Positions 33,006-40,979 of a stretch of 64,000 nt of DNA are shown piece by piece. Below the pieces are notes generated by a model. The model ran no database searches. It was not told where the DNA came from and was given only the letters and a program-made list of their open reading frames with translations. Source of the DNA: Miltoncostaea sp963762825 (lineage in GTDB: Bacteria > Actinomycetota > Thermoleophilia > Miltoncostaeales > Miltoncostaeaceae); assembly GCA_963762825.1 (NCBI GenBank), contig CAVXLZ010000002.1:620001-684000 (forward strand). Reading direction: 5' to 3'. The position numbers were made by a program, and so were the translations under genes. Numbering within the stretch: position 1 is the stretch's first letter; every line of letters starts with the position of its first letter.

Positions 33006-33943
33006 CCGCGCGGGTGCCCGCGGCGCAGCGCCGCCTGCATCGCCTTCGTGGTGACCCCGGTGTAGCGCTGGGTGGTCGCGAGACTGGCGTGGCCGAGCAC
33101 CTCCTGGACCACGCGCAGGTGGGCCCCTCCGACGCCGCCGGGCCCCTCGAGCAGGTGGGTGCCGGCGGCGTGGCGCAGCAGGTGCGGACCGCCCGCCCGG
33201 CCGGCCGCCCGCAGTTCCCGGGCGACGACCCGGTACAGGCTCGATCCGTCCAGGCGCCGGCCCGAGCGCGACACGAACACCGGTGCCCGCGCTGCCGCCT
33301 GGGGGGCGCGCCCCGATACCAGGCGCGGGCGCCCCTCACTGAGCCACGCCCGCAGCGCGTCAACCGCGTTCTCGGTGATCGGCACCGTGCGGGCGGAGCC
33401 CCCCTTGCCGACCACCCGCAGGGAATCGTGCTCGAAGTCGAGCCCCGCGAGCACGAGGTCGCAGGCCTCCTGGCGCCGGAGACCGCTGCCGTAGAGCACC
33501 TCCATCAGGGCGCGGTCGCGGAGGGCGAGCGCACGTGCCGTCGGCCCGAGCGACGCCGCCCCGGCGCCGGTCCCGTCCACCAGGGCGGCGGCGTCGGCTT
33601 GCGAGAGCCGCGGCACCGGCGGCGGCAGCGGGCGCGGCCGATCGACCAGCTCGGCGGGGGAACGCCCCGGGGGATGGTGCGGGGCGAGCCACTCCCGCAG
33701 GGCCGTGACGGCGCGCGCCCGGGTCGCGGGAGACCATGCGAGCCCGCGGAAGGCCGCCTCGAGTGCGGAGGGCGTCACCTCGCCGGGCCCGCCGAGACCG
33801 CGCGCCGAGAGCCAGCTCGCGACGCGGCGGGCGTCCTTCAGGTACGCGGCCCGGGTGCGCGGGGCCAGTCGCCGGCCTCGCCCCCCCTGCTCGGCCAGCC
33901 GCCGCTGCAGGTCGTCGAGGCTCTCATCCCAGGAGGTGCTCAC
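33002..33943 (-). CDS. Tyrosine recombinase, XerC/XerD-like (upstream partner)
   Basis: A 313-residue recombinase. The N-terminal domain has APRTRAAYLKDARRVASWL. The catalytic residues are present: Arg in GLRRQEACDL, Lys in GKGGSARTV, HLLRHAAGTH, LGHAS, and Tyr in QRYTGV. GTG 33943 starts one base after the stop of the kinase gene, so translation is coupled to it. It is distinct from the following recombinase, and which one is XerC or XerD cannot be fixed from sequence alone. Confidence 0.87.
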   Translation of the reverse strand: MSTSWDESLDDLQRRLAEQGGRGRRLAPRTRAAYLKDARRVASWLSARGLGGPGEVTPSALEAAFRGLAWSPATRARAVTALREWLAPHHPPGRSPAELVDRPRPLPPPVPRLSQADAAALVDGTGAGAASLGPTARALALRDRALMEVLYGSGLRRQEACDLVLAGLDFEHDSLRVVGKGGSARTVPITENAVDALRAWLSEGRPRLVSGRAPQAAARAPVFVSRSGRRLDGSSLYRVVARELRAAGRAGGPHLLRHAAGTHLLEGPGGVGGAHLRVVQEVLGHASLATTQRYTGVTTKAMQAALRRGHPRG

Positions 33944-33944
33944 A

Positions 33945-35420
33945 TCATGTCGAGTTCGGCACTCCCCGCAGCTCCACCTGCCCCACCCCGGCCTGGAAGC
34001 CCCCGGATCCGTCATCCACGAGCGAGGTGATCCACAGGACGTAGGACTGCGCGGGCTCCGCGGACGCGATCGGCACGACCTGCGCCTCGCCGGTGAAGAC
34101 GCCTTCGGCGAGCACCTCGCGCCGTCCTTGGACGAGCGGGCCGAGGACCTGGAACGAGGCGCCGGGGGTTGGCGAGGTCACCACCATCTCGGTGGCCATC
34201 GCCGGACTCGTCAGGCGCAGGATCAGACCGACGCCGCTCTTCAGCCCGCCGAAGTCGGGCGAGACGCGATACCGCTCGGTGTACCAGGCGGTGGCCGGGT
34301 CGGAGTCGACGGCGAGGGCCCGCTGATCGGGGTTCTCGGGGCTCTCGGCGCCGCCGTCGCCCTGGGGGTCGTAGTCGCGCACCGCCGAGAGCGTGAGCGG
34401 AGCGGCGTTGGCGGCCGTCACCGTGGAGGAGCCATCAGAACCGAGATCGCTGAGGATCACCCCGCCCGACACGACCGCGCCGAGCACCGCGACGGCGGCT
34501 CCGACCGCGAGCGCCCGGCGGCGCCGGGGGCGGCGGTGGCGCTCGGTGTCTCCATCGGGCACCTCCGGGGATGCGACAGCCGGTATCAGCGCGGTGCTCA
34601 TCCGATGCTCCTCGAGCGCGTCGACCATCGCCTCGGCGCTCGGGAAGCGCTCCTGCGGGTCCTTGGCCGCAGCCCGCAGCGCGCAGGAGGCCAGCCAGTC
34701 GGGCACCTCCGGAGCGGCGATCCGCGGATCGGGCAGAGGCTCGGAGCACTGCTTCATCGCGACGGCCACGAAGCCGTCGCCACGGAACGGAAGGTCACCT
34801 GTCAGGCACTCGTAGAGGACGATGCCGAGCGAGTAGACATCGGTGCGGGCGTCCACGGGACGCCCGTCCGCCTGCTCGGGCGAGAGGTAGTCGGCGCTCC
34901 CCATCAGCATGTCCGTGCGCGTGAGAGCCTGCTGGCCGTCGGGCTCCATCAGACGCGCGATGCCGAAATCGGCGAGCTTCACGCGGCCATCCGGCGCGAT
35001 GAGGACGTTCTGGCCCTTGATGTCGCGGTGCACGACGCCCTGGGCGTGGGCGTAGGCCAGCGCCCGGCCCACCTGGGCGCAGACGCGCGCCGCCTCCTCG
35101 GGGTCGAGGGATCCGAGGCGGCGGACTCGGGCCTTGAGGTTCTCGCCCTCGACGAGCTCCATCACCAGGTAGGGACCGTCCGGGTCCTCGCCGCGGTCGA
35201 GCAGGTGGACGAGGTTGGGGTGGGAGAGCCGCGCGACCAGCATGGCCTCGCGACGGAAGCGCTCGGCGTGCTCGGCGTCGGCGAGGAGGCCCGCATGGAG
35301 CCGCTTGACGGCCACGGGGCGGCCCAGCACCGTGTCGGTGGCGCTCCACACCGCGGCCATGCCTCCGCGGCCGATCAACTGATCGAGCCGGTACCGCTCC
35401 CCGAGGAGCTCTCCCGTCAC
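33945..35420 (-). CDS. Ser/Thr kinase with extracellular discoidin-like domain
   Basis: A 491-residue kinase. Kinase domain (about 10-270): GRGGMAAVW, VAVKRL, HRDIKGQNVL, DFGIAR, YLSPEQ. A basic stretch precedes one membrane segment near 310-330. The outside domain (about 350-491) with YDPQGDGGAE, DSDPATAWYTERY and FQVLGP resembles the F5/8-type-C-like domain at the C-terminus of mycobacterial MviN, which is thought to bind carbohydrate. It heads the kinase-xer-xer-GGDEF run. GTG 35420 is chosen because a TATCCT box at 35458-35453 would start transcription near 35446. Confidence 0.85.
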   Translation of the reverse strand: MTGELLGERYRLDQLIGRGGMAAVWSATDTVLGRPVAVKRLHAGLLADAEHAERFRREAMLVARLSHPNLVHLLDRGEDPDGPYLVMELVEGENLKARVRRLGSLDPEEAARVCAQVGRALAYAHAQGVVHRDIKGQNVLIAPDGRVKLADFGIARLMEPDGQQALTRTDMLMGSADYLSPEQADGRPVDARTDVYSLGIVLYECLTGDLPFRGDGFVAVAMKQCSEPLPDPRIAAPEVPDWLASCALRAAAKDPQERFPSAEAMVDALEEHRMSTALIPAVASPEVPDGDTERHRRPRRRRALAVGAAVAVLGAVVSGGVILSDLGSDGSSTVTAANAAPLTLSAVRDYDPQGDGGAESPENPDQRALAVDSDPATAWYTERYRVSPDFGGLKSGVGLILRLTSPAMATEMVVTSPTPGASFQVLGPLVQGRREVLAEGVFTGEAQVVPIASAEPAQSYVLWITSLVDDGSGGFQAGVGQVELRGVPNST

Positions 35421-35452
35421 GACCCTGGACTCGCGGCCGGCATCACCCACGG

Positions 35453-35458
35453 AGGATA
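35453..35458 (-). promoter_or_regulatory. -10 box TATCCT for the kinase gene
   Basis: On the minus strand TATCCT lies 32 bases before GTG 35420, predicting a short leader. It is divergent from the TAGACT box of the response regulator 45 bases away, so this 95-base gap holds two promoters. Confidence 0.5.
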
Positions 35459-35502
35459 CTCCGCCCGAGGCGAGGCACCGACTGATGGCGTGGGCGCGGC
35501 GA

Positions 35503-35508
35503 TAGACT
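35503..35508 (+). promoter_or_regulatory. Leaderless -10 box for the response regulator
   Basis: TAGACT is followed by six bases and GTG 35515, the first codon of the response regulator. Confidence 0.6.
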
Positions 35509-35514
35509 GGCCGG

Positions 35515-36258
35515 GTGCCGGCGCCACAGACCGTTCTGATCGTCGAGGACGATGAGGCCATCTCGGATTCGATCGCCTACGCCCTCGACCGCGCCGGCTT
35601 CCGCACGCTGCGCGCGGGGGACGGCGCGCAGGGCTTGCGGCTCTTCCGCCAGCAGCGCCCGGATCTCGTGATCCTCGACCTCATGCTGCCCCAGATGGAC
35701 GGCTGGCGGGTCACCGAGGAGCTGCGGCGCGAGGACGCGCGCGTCCCGGTCATCGTGTGCAGCGCGCGCACGAGCGAGTTCGACCGCGTGCACGGCCTCG
35801 AGATGGGCGCCGACGACTACGTGACCAAGCCCTTCTCGATGAAGGAGCTTCTCGCTCGCGTGAACGCCCACCTGCGACGGGTCGAGTCGCACCGTCAGCC
35901 CGGCGGCTCGGCGGCGATCGAGGTCGAGGGGCTCCTGATCGACCCCGACCAGGTGCAGGCCTTCGTCGATGGGCGCCCGGTGGGCTTCACCCCGCGCGAG
36001 TTCGAGGTCCTCTACGCGCTGGCGCGAGCGGAGGGCAAGCCGGTCGCCCGCGAGCGGGTCTACCGCGAGGTGTGGGGCTACGAGATGATGCGCGGAGACC
36101 GCTCGGTCGATGTCTTCGTCCGCAAGGTGCGCCAGAAGCTGGCGGGCGCCCGCCCCGAGCGGAGCTACGTGCAGACCCACTACGGCGTCGGCTACCGGTT
36201 CGAGCCCGCCGAAGCGGGCTCGAACGCGGCCGATGCCGAGACTGCGGCGGATGCCTAG
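35515..36258 (+). CDS. OmpR-family response regulator
   Basis: A 247-residue two-component regulator. The receiver domain (about 5-120) shows VEDDEA, the phosphorylated Asp in LDLMLPQMDGW near 56, the switch Ser in CSARTSEFD and Lys in TKPFS. The winged-helix DNA-binding domain (about 140-230) includes FTPREFEVLYAL, VWGYEMMRGDRSVDVFVRKVRQKL and THYGVGYRF. No sensor kinase lies nearby, so it is an orphan. It is divergent from a Ser/Thr kinase gene, which may be a hint of cross-talk. GTG 35515 is set by the leaderless TAGACT box. Confidence 0.92.
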   Translation: MPAPQTVLIVEDDEAISDSIAYALDRAGFRTLRAGDGAQGLRLFRQQRPDLVILDLMLPQMDGWRVTEELRREDARVPVIVCSARTSEFDRVHGLEMGADDYVTKPFSMKELLARVNAHLRRVESHRQPGGSAAIEVEGLLIDPDQVQAFVDGRPVGFTPREFEVLYALARAEGKPVARERVYREVWGYEMMRGDRSVDVFVRKVRQKLAGARPERSYVQTHYGVGYRFEPAEAGSNAADAETAADA

Positions 36259-36959
36259 GTGACGATCTCCTTGCCCTCGTCGGTGTCGCCCGGGTTCTGG
36301 CGGATGAACCAGAACACGAGGCCACCGATCAGGCCTCCGAGGGCCGGGGCCACGAGATAGAGCCAGAGGTCGCTGCCGTCGCCCGCCATGATCGCGGGCG
36401 CCAGGGAGCGCGCCGGGTTGAACGAACCGCCGGTGAACGGCCCGATCACAGTCGCCGCGGTGAAGATGAAACCACCGATGGCGAGCGGCGCGAGGACGCC
36501 GTTCCAAGGGGCGCGCGCGTCGGTGGCGACGGCGCTGATGACGATCACGAAGAGGGCGGTCGCGATCAGCTCGAGCGTGAAGGTCTGGCCGTCGCCGCCC
36601 GCGGGGTGGTTCACGAGCGCGTCCTGGACGGCCCCTGAGTACACCGTCGCCGCGACCGCGGCAGCGCTGAGCCCACCGATCGCCTGGGCGAGCCAGTAGG
36701 CGAGCACCTCGGAGACCGGGAACTGCCGCCCGGCGGTGAGACCGAGCGTGACCGCCGGGTTGAAGTGGCCCCCCGAGATATGACCGAAGGCGAAGATCAT
36801 CAGGGCCAGCCCGAGACCGAACCCGGCGGCGACGCTGCCGACTCCGATCGCGGCGGGCTGGTCGACCGCTGCCGCGATCCCCGAGAACCCGATGAAGAAG
36901 AAGCCGAACGTCCCGATCAGCTCGGCGAGCAGGCGGGTGGGAAGGGGCGGTACTGCCAC
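36255..36959 (-). CDS. Aquaporin family channel
   Basis: A 234-residue MIP-family channel with six membrane segments and the two half-helix motifs HFNPAVT near 64 and SFNPARS near 183. The second-half selectivity Arg follows NPA directly. The sequence looks more like a water channel (AqpZ/AqpM type) than a glycerol facilitator, because the long GlpF loop with GLNPARD is missing. It ends four bases into the end of the response regulator gene (tail-to-tail overlap). Confidence 0.9.
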   Translation of the reverse strand: MAVPPLPTRLLAELIGTFGFFFIGFSGIAAAVDQPAAIGVGSVAAGFGLGLALMIFAFGHISGGHFNPAVTLGLTAGRQFPVSEVLAYWLAQAIGGLSAAAVAATVYSGAVQDALVNHPAGGDGQTFTLELIATALFVIVISAVATDARAPWNGVLAPLAIGGFIFTAATVIGPFTGGSFNPARSLAPAIMAGDGSDLWLYLVAPALGGLIGGLVFWFIRQNPGDTDEGKEIVT

Positions 36960-37031
36960 GGGACGACCTCCGGGTCGGATGGGTGCCGCCGGCGGCGGCG
37001 CGGCGGGAGCCTAACCGGGGTCTCCGACGGC

Positions 37032-37060
37032 TTGAACGGGGTGGCGGGCGCGGTTACCCT
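37032..37060 (+). promoter_or_regulatory. Sigma-70 type promoter before tRNA-Tyr
   Basis: TTGAAC at 37032-37037, a 17-base spacer, and TACCCT at 37055-37060. Transcription would begin near 37067, about 12 bases before tRNA-Tyr. This is the best -35/-10 pair in the window. Confidence 0.65.
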
Positions 37061-37078
37061 TCCCAGGCTCGCGACCCC

Positions 37079-37160
37079 GGGGGGATGCCCGAGCGGTCAA
37101 AGGGAGCGGTCTGTAAAACCGCCGGCTACGCCTACGGAGGTTCGAACCCTCCTCCCCCCA
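37079..37160 (+). tRNA. tRNA-Tyr(GTA)
   Basis: An 82-base class II tRNA: acceptor GGGGGGA/TCCCCCC, anticodon loop CTGTAAA with GTA, long variable arm CGGCTACGCCTACG, T-loop TTCGAAC. CCA is not encoded. Confidence 0.95.
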
Positions 37161-37242
37161 TCCGACGACTCCTGCGGGACCGGGCGAATCCTGCCCGGGC
37201 CCCGGGCGTCGGTCTCGCATGCGGAATGCCGCGGGACTTCGC

Positions 37243-37248
37243 TAGAGT
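37243..37248 (+). promoter_or_regulatory. -10 box TAGAGT before tRNA-Thr
   Basis: TAGAGT lies 32 bases before tRNA-Thr. The tRNA-Met gene 28 bases after tRNA-Thr is likely read from the same start. No convincing -35 box is seen. Confidence 0.4.
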
Positions 37249-37280
37249 GCCCAGTCGGTCGATACCGGAATCAGCACCAC

Positions 37281-37353
<73 letters not shown>

Positions 37354-37381
37354 CTCGGGCGATCTCCCCGGATCGCCTCGC

Positions 37382-37455
37382 GGCGGAGTAGCTCAGCTGG
37401 TTAGAGCAGCGGAATCATAATCCGCGTGTCGGGGGTTCGAGTCCCTCCTCCGCTA
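37382..37455 (+). tRNA. tRNA-Met(CAT), probably elongator
   Basis: A 74-base tRNA: acceptor GGCGGAG/CTCCGCT with a G-T first pair, anticodon stem GCGGA/TCCGC around ATCATAA with anticodon CAT, T-loop TTCGAGT, discriminator A. The paired first base argues against initiator tRNA, which has an open 1-72 pair, but a G-T pair leaves some doubt. An Ile tRNA with a modified CAT anticodon cannot be excluded. Confidence 0.88.
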
Positions 37456-37481
37456 CCTCTTCGGACCGTCCAGGGGGCTCT

Positions 37482-37760
37482 TCAGCCCTCCAGAAGGCGA
37501 TACCAGAGGGTGTTCTCCTCATCGACCTTCAGTTGGACGCGCTTGCGCCTGCCGAGGATGCGCAGGGCGCGTTCGATGGCGGGCAGCGGGGCCTTGACGC
37601 CGAAGTGGCGCTCGAGGTCCCACCCGAGATGCATCGCGGCCGACCAGCCCGACCGGTCCGGGCGGATCCGGTCCTCCATGCAGCGCTCGAGGACCCCGAC
37701 GAGCCGGCCCGCCTGATTGAGCGTGTATGTCGACTCCGACACCGTGGGGTCGTCTGCCAC
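37482..37760 (-). CDS. Small conserved-looking protein, 92 aa, unknown
   Basis: A soluble protein that I do not recognise. GTG 37760 is chosen because AAGGAGG lies five bases upstream, the strongest ribosome site in this region; the GTG two codons earlier would touch it. The sequence (YTLNQAGRLVGVLERCMEDR, MHLGWDLERHFGVKAPLPAIERALRILGRRKRVQLKVDEENTLWYRLL) has a helical, winged-helix-like pattern ending in two strands. It may be a small DNA-binding protein. It lies tail-to-tail with the tRNA cluster. Confidence 0.6.
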   Translation of the reverse strand: MADDPTVSESTYTLNQAGRLVGVLERCMEDRIRPDRSGWSAAMHLGWDLERHFGVKAPLPAIERALRILGRRKRVQLKVDEENTLWYRLLEG

Positions 37761-37823
37761 GACCACCTCCTTGCCGTCGGGTACTGAGGTCCACCCCCTT
37801 CGTCGGTCGCCGAGCCACTCTCC

Positions 37824-38711
37824 TTGACTTCCGCGGTCGCGTCGGGGGTCCGAAGGACGGCCGACGCAGAGGTGTGGCGGGCGCCGGCCCGAAGGGAATC
37901 CCCATGCCGGCGCCCGCCGACACCGCCTGGATGGGGTTCACGCGCCTACGCCGTCGCTGCCCGGTTGGAGCCGTGGATGCTCGTGGCCGCCCTCCTGACG
38001 ATCCCGGCGATCGTCCTCGAGGAACTCGCTCTCCCCGATGTGGGCCGCGCGGTGGCGCTCGGCCTCAACTGGACCATCTGGCTGGCCTTCGCGGCCGAGC
38101 TCGTCACGATGCTCGTGATCGTGGAGGACCGCGCACGCTGGCTCCGCACCCACCCTCTGGAGGTCGCGATCGTCCTCCTCACCGGGCCGTTCCTTCCATC
38201 CGTCTTCGGCGTGCTGCGAACGCTCCGGCTCCTGCCGCTGGTCCGCGTGGCCCTTTCGGCCCGGAGGCTCCTGTCTCTGGAGGGGATCCGGCTGGTGGGC
38301 CTGATCACCCTCTCCCTGATCATGGTCGCCGGCTTCGCCTTCTCGCGCCTCGAGACCGGTCCTGGCGGGGAGGAGCTGACCGCCTGGAACGGGGTGTGGT
38401 GGGCCGTCACGACGGTCACGACCGTCGGCTACGGAGATCTCTCCCCCCAGTCGGGGAGCGGCCAGGTGCTCGCGATCTCCGTGATGGTCCTCGGGATCGG
38501 TTTCGTCGCCATGCTGACCGCGGCGGCCGCGGAGTTCTTCGTGCGCACGGGCCTCGCCACGAGCGACGAGGACGACGACGACCGCGAGTATCTCCGCAGG
38601 CGGATCGACGAATTCGGCGAGCGCCTCGCACGCATCGAAGCCGCGGTGGGGGCCGATCGGCCCGGGAGACCGCCGGACGCGCGCCGCGATGGGCCCCGCA
38701 CGGAGGGCTGA
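37824..38711 (+). CDS. Voltage-gated-like K+ channel; start uncertain
   Basis: The frame from about 37965 on encodes a six-segment potassium channel: S1-S4-like helices (with LRTLRLLPLVRVALSARR as a charged S4-like segment), the pore filter TTVGYGD near nucleotide 38430, S6, then an acidic and coiled cytoplasmic tail. Upstream the frame reads Arg/Pro-rich and starts at TTG 37824 or GTG 37872 without a good ribosome site. A well-placed AAGGGA-ATG at 37903 belongs to another frame (MPAPADTAWMGFTRLRR), so a one-base indel between 37940 and 37975 may separate the true start from the body. It ends 5 bases from the convergent anti-sigma gene. Confidence 0.75.
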   Translation: MTSAVASGVRRTADAEVWRAPARRESPCRRPPTPPGWGSRAYAVAARLEPWMLVAALLTIPAIVLEELALPDVGRAVALGLNWTIWLAFAAELVTMLVIVEDRARWLRTHPLEVAIVLLTGPFLPSVFGVLRTLRLLPLVRVALSARRLLSLEGIRLVGLITLSLIMVAGFAFSRLETGPGGEELTAWNGVWWAVTTVTTVGYGDLSPQSGSGQVLAISVMVLGIGFVAMLTAAAAEFFVRTGLATSDEDDDDREYLRRRIDEFGERLARIEAAVGADRPGRPPDARRDGPRTEG

Positions 38712-38716
38712 TCGGG

Positions 38717-39460
38717 TCACGCGGTGGGCAGCGGAGCCTCCACGAGGATCGGGCCCTCGGGTGTGGTGCGCTCCGTACGGGGCTGTGCGGTCACCGCGAG
38801 CGCGTCGGCGTCGGCGAGGCCGGTCGCCACGGTCCGGGCCTCGGACGGCCCGGTCTGCTGGAGGAGCCCGGCCGAGCGGGCCTCGCCACCGCGGATCACC
38901 CACAGCTGGTAGGCGTCGCCCTCCGCGAGCACCGGCAACCGGCTGAGGCGCACCACCGCGGTGTCCTCGCCCGGGACGTAGAGGATGCGCCCGGTCACGC
39001 CGGGGGCATCGACCGTGCCCGTGACGGCGAGGGTGGTGACCTCCGGCCGCGCGGGCTCGTCGGATCCGGCCTGGAGGGCGATGGTCCCCACGAGGAGGAG
39101 CGCGACGACACTCGCAACCGCGACCGCGGCCGGCCATGGGCGCAGCAGCCGATCGCGAAGCCGGATGCGGGCGGGAGCCGAGCGTCGGGCCGGGGTCGGG
39201 TCGGCGCCCTCGGCGGCGGCCCGGTCGGCCGCCTCGGCCCGGATGGTCTCCATCAGGGAGGCCTTCAGATCAGGAGAGGGCTCGTGGGGATCGACGGCGA
39301 GGGCGAGCACGTCGGCGCCCGCTCGCAGGGATGCGATCTCCTCGCGGCACACGGCGCACTCGGCCGCGTGAGCCTCGACGCGCGCCGTCTCGCGCGGGTC
39401 GGCCGCACCGAGGGCGACGGGTGCGAGAAGGTCGCGCAGCGCCTCGTGCTCGGCGGTCAC
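38717..39460 (-). CDS. Anti-sigma factor, RskA-like
   Basis: A 247-residue membrane protein. The N-terminal zinc-binding anti-sigma domain carries HAAECAVC (HxxxCxxC) near residue 31. One membrane segment lies near 110-130 (AAVAVASVVALLLVGTIAL). The outside domain (from about 150) is the RskA type, with RILYVPGEDTAVVRLSRLP and AYQLWVI. It holds the sigma factor encoded just upstream until released, usually by regulated proteolysis. GTG 39460 overlaps the sigma factor stop (GTGA). Confidence 0.88.
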   Translation of the reverse strand: MTAEHEALRDLLAPVALGAADPRETARVEAHAAECAVCREEIASLRAGADVLALAVDPHEPSPDLKASLMETIRAEAADRAAAEGADPTPARRSAPARIRLRDRLLRPWPAAVAVASVVALLLVGTIALQAGSDEPARPEVTTLAVTGTVDAPGVTGRILYVPGEDTAVVRLSRLPVLAEGDAYQLWVIRGGEARSAGLLQQTGPSEARTVATGLADADALAVTAQPRTERTTPEGPILVEAPLPTA

Positions 39461-40044
39461 GTCGCGAACTCCGCGCCCAGCCCTCGGCGCAGTCGCTCCA
39501 GGCCGAGGCGCATCCGGCTCTTCACGGTGCCCAGGGGCACACTCAGCATCTCCGCGATCTCATGGTGCGTGAAGCCGCCATAGTAGGCGAGCCTCAGCAC
39601 CTCGTGCTGCTCGGTGGGAAGGCTGCCGAGCTCCTCGCGGACCGTCCCGGCGAGGGCGCGTCCGATGCCCAGAGCGGCGGCGTCGGGTTCGTCGGGCCGG
39701 CGCAGCTCAACCTGTTCGAGGGCATCCTGACGCCGTGCCACCGCGCCGAGGGTCCGCAGCCGGTCCACGCCGCGGTTGTGGAGGATCGAGAGCAACCAGG
39801 TGCGGACGCTCCCGCGCGAGGGTGCGAAGCTGCCCGCCCCGCGCCACACGGCGAGGAAGGAGTCCTGCACGAGGTCCTCCGCCGCCTGGCGGTCTCCGAG
39901 CAGCCGGAACGCCAGCGAGAAGGCGACGCGCGAGTGGCGGTCGTAGACGACCTCGAAAGCGTCGGCATCACCGCGCTCCACGAGCGTGAGGAGGTCCTCG
40001 TCGGCGAGCCGGGTGAGCTCGTGTGGAGATGTGTCGGCGCCCAT
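39457..40044 (-). CDS. ECF sigma factor, SigK-like
   Basis: A 195-residue RNA polymerase sigma subunit. Region 2 is near residues 25-95 (FEVVYDRHSRVAFSLAFRLLGDRQAAEDLVQDSFLAVWR) and region 4 near 130-190 (LPTEQHEVLRLAYYGGFTHHEIAEMLSVPLGTVKSRMRLGLERLR). ATG 40044 is chosen since a TAGAGT box ends seven bases upstream. An alternative GTG (40053) overlaps the box. The cognate RskA-like anti-sigma follows with a 4-base overlap. Confidence 0.92.
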   Translation of the reverse strand: MGADTSPHELTRLADEDLLTLVERGDADAFEVVYDRHSRVAFSLAFRLLGDRQAAEDLVQDSFLAVWRGAGSFAPSRGSVRTWLLSILHNRGVDRLRTLGAVARRQDALEQVELRRPDEPDAAALGIGRALAGTVREELGSLPTEQHEVLRLAYYGGFTHHEIAEMLSVPLGTVKSRMRLGLERLRRGLGAEFAT

Positions 40045-40051
40045 CACCCCC

Positions 40052-40057
40052 ACTCTA
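40052..40057 (-). promoter_or_regulatory. Leaderless -10 box for the ECF sigma factor
   Basis: On the minus strand TAGAGT, then seven bases, then ATG 40044. Confidence 0.6.
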
Positions 40058-40210
40058 CGAGCGAGGCGATCACCCGGATCACCGCCGACCCGGACTCAGG
40101 AGGCGCCGTGCCGGATCACCAGCGGTCGATCTGGCGCGGGCACCCGCCGGGGACGCCGCCTGGCGATGGGATGCGCCCGGGAGGTGTCGCCGGACCCTCG
40201 GCGCGGGACG

Positions 40211-40849
40211 CTAGAGGCGCCAGACCCGGGCGGCGACGGCGGCGGCGACATCGGCCTCGCTCACCGAGCGCCGGTAGCGCCGCCCTCCCCCGGCGGGCGC
40301 GACCCCGAGGTGGAGGTCGATCATCGAGGCGGGCATGCCCTCCTCCGCCAGTTCGGCGGCGTTGGCGTAGCGAAGCGCCAGGGGGTGGACCCGCTTGTGG
40401 ATGTCGGCCCGCCGGGCGAGGCGGGGAAGGAGCTCCCGCACGTAGGCCGCCTTGAGGTGTTCGCCGGCGAGGGTGCAGAACAGGGGGCGGTCGGAGCCGA
40501 TGCCGCGCTCGGTGCGGCGCACGAGCCACGCCTCCACCAACGCACGGGTGGCCAGGTCCACGCCGGCAAGGCGAGGGCGGCCGCCCTTGCGCGGGGGGAC
40601 CACGACGGTGCCGGCCGCGAGGTCGATGTCCCCGGGCTGGAGGGCCAACGCCTCGCCCGGACGAAGGCCCGAGCGGTACATGACCGCCACGAGGGCGCGG
40701 TTGCGCACGCCGGTCGGCGCCCGTCCGGAGGACGCCTGCAGGAGCGCGACCGCCTCATCGGGCGTCAGGAGCTCATTGCTCACCGGCTGCTCGTCGCCCT
40801 CCGAGAGTGGCGAGGGAAGTGAGCGCTTCTCATTGTCCTGGACTGTCAT
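40211..40849 (-). CDS. Degenerate tyrosine recombinase-like protein
   Basis: A 212-residue protein that looks like the catalytic domain of a phage-integrase/Xer recombinase without the N-terminal core-binding domain. Arg (SGLRPGEAL), Lys (RKGGRPRLAG), the Arg of the HxxR box, and Tyr (RRYRRS) can be aligned. The box itself reads HPLALRYAN, so the catalytic His and the following His are replaced by Leu and Tyr. It is probably inactive in recombination or has changed function. The ATG has AGGGGG upstream, and a perfect palindrome lies in its leader. Confidence 0.65.
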   Translation of the reverse strand: MTVQDNEKRSLPSPLSEGDEQPVSNELLTPDEAVALLQASSGRAPTGVRNRALVAVMYRSGLRPGEALALQPGDIDLAAGTVVVPPRKGGRPRLAGVDLATRALVEAWLVRRTERGIGSDRPLFCTLAGEHLKAAYVRELLPRLARRADIHKRVHPLALRYANAAELAEEGMPASMIDLHLGVAPAGGGRRYRRSVSEADVAAAVAARVWRL

Positions 40850-40869
40850 GCGCCCCCTCCGTCGGGGTA

Positions 40870-40881
40870 GGCGATATCGCC
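40870..40881. promoter_or_regulatory. Palindrome GGCGATATCGCC in an AT-rich promoter island
   Basis: A perfect 12-bp palindrome 20 bases upstream of the recombinase-like gene. The following 95 bases (to about 40975) are unusually AT-rich, with runs such as CTTTTTG and GCATTTTTCC. They must hold the promoters of both the recombinase-like gene and the B12 riboswitch transcript. TAGATT near 40905 is a candidate -10 toward the right. Confidence 0.45.
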
Positions 40882-40979
40882 TTTTGTGTAACTTTTTGTA
40901 GATTCAATGTTGTAGCCGAGTGACGCCTTGTCTGTCAACCGCTGGTTTTCGCATTTTTCCTTGGCAGTCAACGGAGGGC

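Noticed and set aside
29929..33363. Long open frame continuing from the GGDEF-EAL gene across both xer genes on the minus strand
   Set aside because: It is a read-through of the membrane protein's frame upstream of its real ATG at 31929. The xer genes in their own frames carry complete catalytic motifs, and the extra N-terminal part has none.
33705..35555. 616-codon plus-strand frame opposite the kinase gene
   Set aside because: Low-complexity composition, no domains, antisense to a protein with every kinase motif.
37382..37455. Reading the CAT tRNA as tRNA-Ile with a modified C
   Set aside because: Sequence alone does not decide, but the body resembles elongator tRNA-Met and no Ile-specific marks were seen.
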